Below, piece after piece: positions 61,101 to 64,000 of a stretch of DNA of 64,000 bases. The DNA is from JBBQWZ01 sp038210135 (GTDB lineage Bacteria > Acidobacteriota > Terriglobia > Bryobacterales > Bryobacteraceae), in the NCBI GenBank assembly GCA_038210135.1, contig JBBQWZ010000025.1, positions 26,459 through 90,458 of the forward strand, given 5' to 3'. A program made the position numbers and the translations under genes. Each line of letters starts with the position of its first letter. Positions within the stretch are counted from its first letter, which is position 1. The notes beneath the pieces are model-generated. The model did not search any database, had not been told where the DNA came from, and saw only the letters and a list, made by a program, of their open reading frames with translations.

Positions 61101-61512
61101 CATCCGCCGATTGCGTCGACAGCAGCGCAGCCTGCGATTCCACTTGCACCACTTCAGCCAAATCGCCAACCTTCAAGGCGAAGTCCACCGAAGGACGCGA
61201 TTGCACGTGAACCTCGATGTCTTTCTGAATCGCCGCCGCGAAGCCCGACGCCGACACTTTCACCGAGTACATCCCCGGCGGAACCGCGATGAACTGATAT
61301 TCGCCCGCCGCGTTCGTCTCGGTCGTCCGCGAGACCGACGTCGACGCGCTGGTCAAAGTGAGAGTAGCCTTCGGAACCGCCGCGCCGGTGGGATCGCGAA
61401 CGGCGCCCACTACCGTGCCCGTGTCGATCTGCGCTGTCGCGCACCACCCACAAAGCATAACGAGCGCACATAGACGGGGTGCCGACAGGATCTGGAATTG
61501 CTTCAGTCTCAT
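58174..61512 (-). CDS. Oar-like TonB-dependent outer-membrane receptor
   Basis: From ATG 61512, with GAAGAAAT upstream, the ~1112-residue product has a signal peptide, a carboxypeptidase-regulatory (CNA-B-like) domain (GTVVGAVRDPTGAAVPKATLTLT...AGEYQFIAVPPGMYSVKVSASGF), a plug domain (LPLNGRRYADL, FSLDGVDNNSGS), and a long beta-barrel ending in a C-terminal Phe (FALKLYF), the outer-membrane signal. Such receptors take up large carbohydrates or peptides in Acidobacteria and Bacteroidetes. It is the first gene of the group, 44 bases ahead of the deacetylase. Confidence 0.93.
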   Translation of the reverse strand: MRLKQFQILSAPRLCALVMLCGWCATAQIDTGTVVGAVRDPTGAAVPKATLTLTSASTSVSRTTETNAAGEYQFIAVPPGMYSVKVSASGFAAAIQKDIEVHVQSRPSVDFALKVGDLAEVVQVESQAALLSTQSADVGGVVQERQIRDLPLNGRRYADLALLEAGIQKNLTNQNNQAPDRFSANGNLETQNYFSLDGVDNNSGSTNLQEGSVQTVQPPPDALQEFRVQTRTYSAEFGTSAGAIINASIKTGTNQFHGNVWEFLRNNKLDANTFFNNAGGVPRGHYSQNQYGGTIGGPIVKNKTFFFFDMQDFTSRKATTVLSTVPTPLFKTGNFLELKPSLTDPKVAGQSNCIAGNVVAKGCIDPVAARLVTLYPDPNLPSAVARLGQAGSWTGATNYQYQPSVPTDTTSYDARVDHNFTPNSRVFARYSNFRVDRQDPPWTANPIAGNGNFATQYAIRGQSVAAAWTDLIRPSMLNEMRVGFSRDNAHSTMVGLESGKSLAADYGLNGIPPGPNNAGIPPINVSGLTRLGSSPFRPQFQVSQAWQLVDSLSWLTGNHSFKFGYEHRHTSDNFLDLTAPQGSISSTGIYTGNVGLGLADFLLGDPSTVQYTTPTVVHSYQYSNNFFVQDTWRVRPNLTVNYGLRYELFSPILNHQNAMSNFTSANGGGFVTAKDGDWFSRGLVHPDKNDFAPRIGISWQPMKRVVLRGGYGAFYQHVVRIGSESVLALNPPAVIDASLIQTLGSTTPVFQLKNGFPAFSASLLDLTRLQFRAQDPNERTGYVNQISFGPQVELSPSMVLDVSYVGNFGRKMNRLRNANQGLVTGFDAAGKPQTVFPYANLNTTLTATTGNHAFLEYATNDGNTNYNGLLVSLRRRFSHGLAFGVNYTWSHNFSDFVDNLTGGSTPANAYNYSWERSNSPFDVTHRFVAHGTYEIPVGKGKMILNNDSLASRLIGGWQLNTIVTLQTGTPFTVTATDVSATGGSHQSRANCVSDPFVGATSDRSRYAGGASPGFFLNSAAFANPAAGFFGNCAPRKFHGPGIENVDISIFKSFVFRERWKAEFRTEFFNTFNRANFQNPSASIAAAALPSFGKSLSTIADPREIQFALKLYF

Positions 61513-61593
61513 GATTTCTTCTCCGTTCGCGAGCAGGTGAGAGCAGTGTATCCTCATTTAGGAATCTGTCGCAAGAGCAACGCCTACGAGGCC

Positions 61594-61705
61594 ATGGACT
61601 TCCTCAGTCAACTCCGCTACGTCATCCGCCGCCTCATGCGGACCCCCGCCTTGACCCCCGTGGCCTTCTGATCCTGGCCGTCGGAATCGGAGCCAAATAC
61701 AAATA
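61594..61705 (+). pseudogene. N-terminal remnant of an orphan ABC-transporter permease
   Basis: ATG 61594 opens MDFLSQLRYVIRRLMRTPALTPVA, then a frame change continues LLILAVGIGA. Together they match the start of the large acidobacterial 'duplicated orphan permease' (MacB-like) family, where R-x-L-x-[KR]-x-P-x-F-T is followed by A-V-x-x-L-x-L-G-I-G-A-N-T. The sequence then stops and the other ~780 residues are missing. Confidence 0.65.
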
Positions 61706-62055
61706 AGTCACACGTTTCGGGCACGCGGAATAAGTGAGGGAAAGGCGAAAACGCAGCAGCGCTGGATCGTGGCGATAACTTCAGGCGGAAGCCGGGGTTC
61801 GGGTTGATCGCCGTAGAAGATCTGGATAACTTCGTCGGTAACTGAGCTTTTCGGGCGAACGCTCTGTTCTCCAAGCGAAAGGGCAGATGCTATCCATGAC
61901 CAGAATGACCTTCAACGACTGTCTAACGACGCCGACGGACTTGGCAGTCCAGCCAGAAGCTGGCACACAGGCAAGTATGGGCACACCGATCAAACACCCG
62001 TTGTTGAAGAAACGTTGGACTCTCTGAGTAATTACCGCAGGCAAAACAAATTAGC
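61706..62055. other. Non-coding stretch between permease remnant and tRNA
   Basis: I see no supported gene. Short frames on both strands have no domain, ribosome site or usual codon pattern. It may be debris joined with the permease remnant, since it lies just past the 3' end of a tRNA gene, a common place for insertions, but no integrase or direct repeat is visible. Confidence 0.35.
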
Positions 62056-62131
62056 TGGAGCCACCCTCCGGGATCGAACCGGAGGCCTGCTGATTACGAA
62101 TCAGCCGCTCTACCAACTGAGCTAGGGTGGC
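62056..62131 (-). tRNA. tRNA-Thr (anticodon CGT)
   Basis: The 76-base minus-strand sequence folds as a full cloverleaf: acceptor GCCACCC/GGGTGGC, D-arm AGCTCAGTTGGTAGAGC, anticodon stem CTGAT/ATCAG around TTCGTAA (anticodon CGT), T-arm with GGTTCGATCC, and an encoded 3' CCA. Confidence 0.95.
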
Positions 62132-62158
62132 CCGCTTCTCTCCATTGTACCGTAGGGA

Positions 62159-62668
62159 GTGTCGTTAGGCATCCTGCTTACTCTTTGGACCGCACGGCTG
62201 GCCATGATGTATTACGGATTGGCGGCTGGGGCTTGGATCTTGCGACGTTCTGTGGTTGCAATCTGGGCTTGGAATGCGGGGGCTTTGTTCTTGGCCGCGC
62301 ACACCGTTTGCGCTTTTCGGTTCGTATTTCACTGGAGCCATTCCGAGGCTTGGATCGAGACGGCGCGGCAGTCGAATGCGATGAGCGGATTCGATTCCGG
62401 CTTCGGGCTTTGGCTCAATTACCTGTTCGGCGCACTTTGGATCGGCGATGCCGCGGTGTTGTGTTTCGCTCCCGCTCAGCATGCGCGAGTGCCTCAATGG
62501 GCTATGCTGGCGATTCATGGTTTCCTGTTGTTCATGGTTGTTAACGGAGCCATTGTTTTCGCGCAGGGCCCGATGCGACTAGCGGCGATTGCCGTATTGG
62601 GCATTCTGATTTTGCTGGCACTGTTTCGTGGCATTCCGGGGCGAACCGCGCTGGGCGCGCCATCTTAA
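62159..62668 (+). CDS. Small integral membrane protein, unknown function
   Basis: The up-to-169-residue product has about four hydrophobic segments (MMYYGLAAGAWIL, AIWAWNAGALFLAAHTVCAF, LWLNYLFGALWIGDAAVL, MLAIHGFLLFMVVNGAIVF and LAAIAVLGILILLALF). I recognise no family. His and Trp between segments (FHWSHSEAW) could be functional. The start is unsure: GTG 62159 has no room for a good ribosome site, and ATG 62204 is an alternative. It lies upstream of the Rieske gene on the same strand. Confidence 0.7.
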   Translation: MSLGILLTLWTARLAMMYYGLAAGAWILRRSVVAIWAWNAGALFLAAHTVCAFRFVFHWSHSEAWIETARQSNAMSGFDSGFGLWLNYLFGALWIGDAAVLCFAPAQHARVPQWAMLAIHGFLLFMVVNGAIVFAQGPMRLAAIAVLGILILLALFRGIPGRTALGAPS

Positions 62669-62712
62669 GAAGTCATCCTTGTGATCCTTTGCCGCCGTGG
62701 TACACCAGAGTC

Positions 62713-63024
62713 ATGGCTTGGGTTCGCGTGGGATCGCTTTCAACTCTGACGCCCGGTTCGGTTACTGAGGTCGTGATTGGCGAGGATAGCTATGCGATTT
62801 GCAATGTCGCTGGCCAGGTGACGGCGCTGAATGGAATCTGCCCGCACGCGGGCGGTCCGCTTGGCCAAGGCACTTTGGACGGCGACAACGTCGTGTGTCC
62901 GTGGCACTGCTGGGAATACAACTGCCATACGGGCGTCAACGACTACGACGACACGGTGAAGGTCGAGACCTATGATGTGAAGCTCGAGGGCGAAGAGATC
63001 TTCGCCGATTTGCCGCAGGCCTGA
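62713..63024 (+). CDS. Rieske-type [2Fe-2S] ferredoxin
   Basis: The 103-residue product has both Rieske cluster motifs: C-P-H-A-G-G-P-L and C-P-W-H-C-W-E-Y, giving C-x-H and C-x2-H ligands for the [2Fe-2S] centre. It has no signal peptide or membrane anchor, so it is a soluble cytoplasmic ferredoxin as in NirD-like or dioxygenase ferredoxins. The ATG at 62713 gives the family N-terminus (MAWVRVGS). No oxygenase is beside it; mutM starts five bases after its stop. Confidence 0.93.
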   Translation: MAWVRVGSLSTLTPGSVTEVVIGEDSYAICNVAGQVTALNGICPHAGGPLGQGTLDGDNVVCPWHCWEYNCHTGVNDYDDTVKVETYDVKLEGEEIFADLPQA

Positions 63025-63028
63025 CGCA

Positions 63029-63829
63029 TTGCCCGAACTTCCTGAAGTCGAAACCGTGGTTCGGACGCTGGCTCCGGCGATCATGGGACGGCGCATCGAG
63101 AGCGTGGCATTCACATCCCGATTCGTGACGCCGGGCGATCGGACTGAGCTCGCCGCGCACGTCATAGGACGGACGGTGGGCGCCATCCGGCGGCACGGCA
63201 AGTTCATCTTGATCGAACTCGAATCGCCGGATCGCGCGAGCGGCACGCTGAGCATCCACTTGGGCATGACCGGACGGCTGCTGGTGAACTTGGCGCCGAC
63301 GACGCACACGTACGGCGTGTTCCGGCTTTCGGATAACAGCGTGTTGCATTACGACGATCCGCGGCAGTTCGGCAGAATCGAGTGGGCACCGGAGCGGGTG
63401 GCGCGGCTGGGTCCGGATGCGCTGGGAATTCCGTTAAGCGATTTCTTGAAGGCGCTCCGTTCGCGGAAAACGCGGATCAAGTCGCTCTTGCTGAATCAGA
63501 GTTTCGTTGCGGGGCTGGGGAACATTTATGTGGACGAAGCGCTATTCCGGGCGGGCATCCGGCCGCTGGCGATTGCGTCCAAGGTGAGCAAGCAGAGGGC
63601 GATGGATCTGCACTCGGCGATTCAGGAGCTTCTCGAGCTCTCGATTGCGCATGGCGGGTCGTCGATCTCGGATTACGTCGATGCGGAGGGGCGGAAGGGC
63701 GGCTTCCAGAATCTGCACCAGGTGTATGGGCGCGAGGGCGAGCCCTGCGTCCGATGCGGAACGCCGATCAAGCGGATCGTGGTGGCTCAGCGCGGGACGC
63801 ATTATTGCTCGAAGTGCCAGAAGGCTTGA
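63029..63829 (+). CDS. mutM: Formamidopyrimidine-DNA glycosylase
   Basis: The 266-residue product is a standard Fpg/MutM: start (M)PELPEVETV with the catalytic Pro2 and Glu3, Lys in RRHGKFILIEL, HLGMTGRL, DDPRQFGR, the helix-two-turn-helix with LLNQSFVAGLGNIYVDEALFRAGI, and a C-terminal zinc finger C-V-R-C...Y-C-S-K-C. It removes 8-oxoguanine and ring-opened purines from DNA and nicks the strand. It begins with TTG at 63029, five bases after the Rieske stop, and is likely co-transcribed. Confidence 0.96.
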   Translation: MPELPEVETVVRTLAPAIMGRRIESVAFTSRFVTPGDRTELAAHVIGRTVGAIRRHGKFILIELESPDRASGTLSIHLGMTGRLLVNLAPTTHTYGVFRLSDNSVLHYDDPRQFGRIEWAPERVARLGPDALGIPLSDFLKALRSRKTRIKSLLLNQSFVAGLGNIYVDEALFRAGIRPLAIASKVSKQRAMDLHSAIQELLELSIAHGGSSISDYVDAEGRKGGFQNLHQVYGREGEPCVRCGTPIKRIVVAQRGTHYCSKCQKA

Positions 63830-63907
63830 AGTGTCCGATCCCGGCGCGCCCCTGCGGATCGCTCTCCAGAAACCAGGTTGTAAGGTATTGAGGGATTTGG
63901 GGCATGG

Positions 63908-64000
63908 TTAGGTGGGGATTTCGATGGGGACGAGGGCGAAGCCTTGTTGGGCGGCGTGTTTTGTGAGTTGTTTTAGTTTTTGTTGGCGGTATTTTTCTTC
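63908..64000 (-). CDS. C-terminal 30 residues of an unknown gene (cut by the window edge)
   Basis: On the minus strand a frame open from the right edge ends at TAA (63910-63908). The residues EEKYRQQKLKQLTKHAAQQG, then FALVPIEIPT, look like a charged helix and a short tail, similar in style to the ends of some transposases. I cannot name a family from 30 residues. Confidence 0.4.
   Translation of the reverse strand, partial: EEKYRQQKLKQLTKHAAQQGFALVPIEIPT

Noticed and set aside
59362..61473. 703-codon open frame on the plus strand
   Set aside because: Antisense to the TonB receptor gene; Arg-rich with no domain, a mirror effect of codon bias.
61781..62044. 87-codon frame on the minus strand
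   Set aside because: No family, atypical codon use, and it ends in what looks like remnant DNA.

Overview
The window looks like a chromosomal segment of an Acidobacteriota, most like the Bryobacterales/Solibacter group. This rests on the kinds of genes present: an Oar-type TonB receptor with a carboxypeptidase-regulatory N-domain, a PSD1-cytochrome/DUF1501 pair, several quinoprotein/cytochrome c fusions, tandem neutral-ceramidase-like proteins, remnants that look like a TIGR03435 protein and an 'orphan' ABC permease, and high-GC codon use. No rRNA or other species marker is present, so this is an inference.

Region 1 (1-17.8 kb) is a type VI secretion locus on the minus strand: tssB-tssC-hcp-(small ORF)-tagJ-tssE-tssF-tssG-clpV-vgrG-PAAR-[FHA+DUF4123]-tssK. 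In transcription order the small ORF lies between tagJ and tssE. A good sigma70-like promoter lies upstream of tssB. Converging on tssK from the left edge is a proline-rich, tail-anchored protein with twelve G-E-F-T-x-M-F motifs. Its invariant threonines could be ligands for the FHA domain encoded nearby. tssA, tssJ, tssL and tssM are not in the window.

Region 2 (17.8-27.4 kb) holds a quinoprotein with a haem-c site, three small toxin-antitoxin operons, an amidohydrolase, hpt, a putative LAS/M15-like protein, rsfS, a cytochrome/copper monooxygenase-like protein and an EVE-domain protein. Two of the three toxin genes (hicA and vapC) have an in-frame stop while their antitoxins are intact.

Region 3 (27.4-31.2 kb) is a polysaccharide export set: outer-membrane export protein, chain-length/co-polymerase protein and cytoplasmic tyrosine kinase, closed by a terminator.

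Region 4 (31.2-51.5 kb) is catabolic and environmental: a CoA-transferase, two ceramidase-like hydrolases, a frameshifted beta-propeller gene, a sialidase-like gene with a decayed relative beside it, an SDR and an S9 peptidase, a second quinoprotein, PSD1 and DUF1501 proteins, a 48-residue metallothionein, and a Zn-ribbon Ser/Thr kinase with a beta-propeller next to another propeller protein.

Region 5 (51.8-61.5 kb) is a tightly overlapping minus-strand group: TonB receptor, PIG-L-type deacetylase, APC permease, PfkB kinase and GH4-type glycosidase. A repeat element sits inside the pfkB-like gene without breaking its frame, and a related copy lies in the gap between the deacetylase and the receptor. 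Region 6 (61.5-64 kb) has an ABC-permease remnant, tRNA-Thr(CGT), a small membrane protein, a Rieske ferredoxin, mutM and the tail of one more gene.

Minor decay is common: at least eight broken or remnant genes can be seen. Single-base sequencing errors cannot be excluded for the point lesions.
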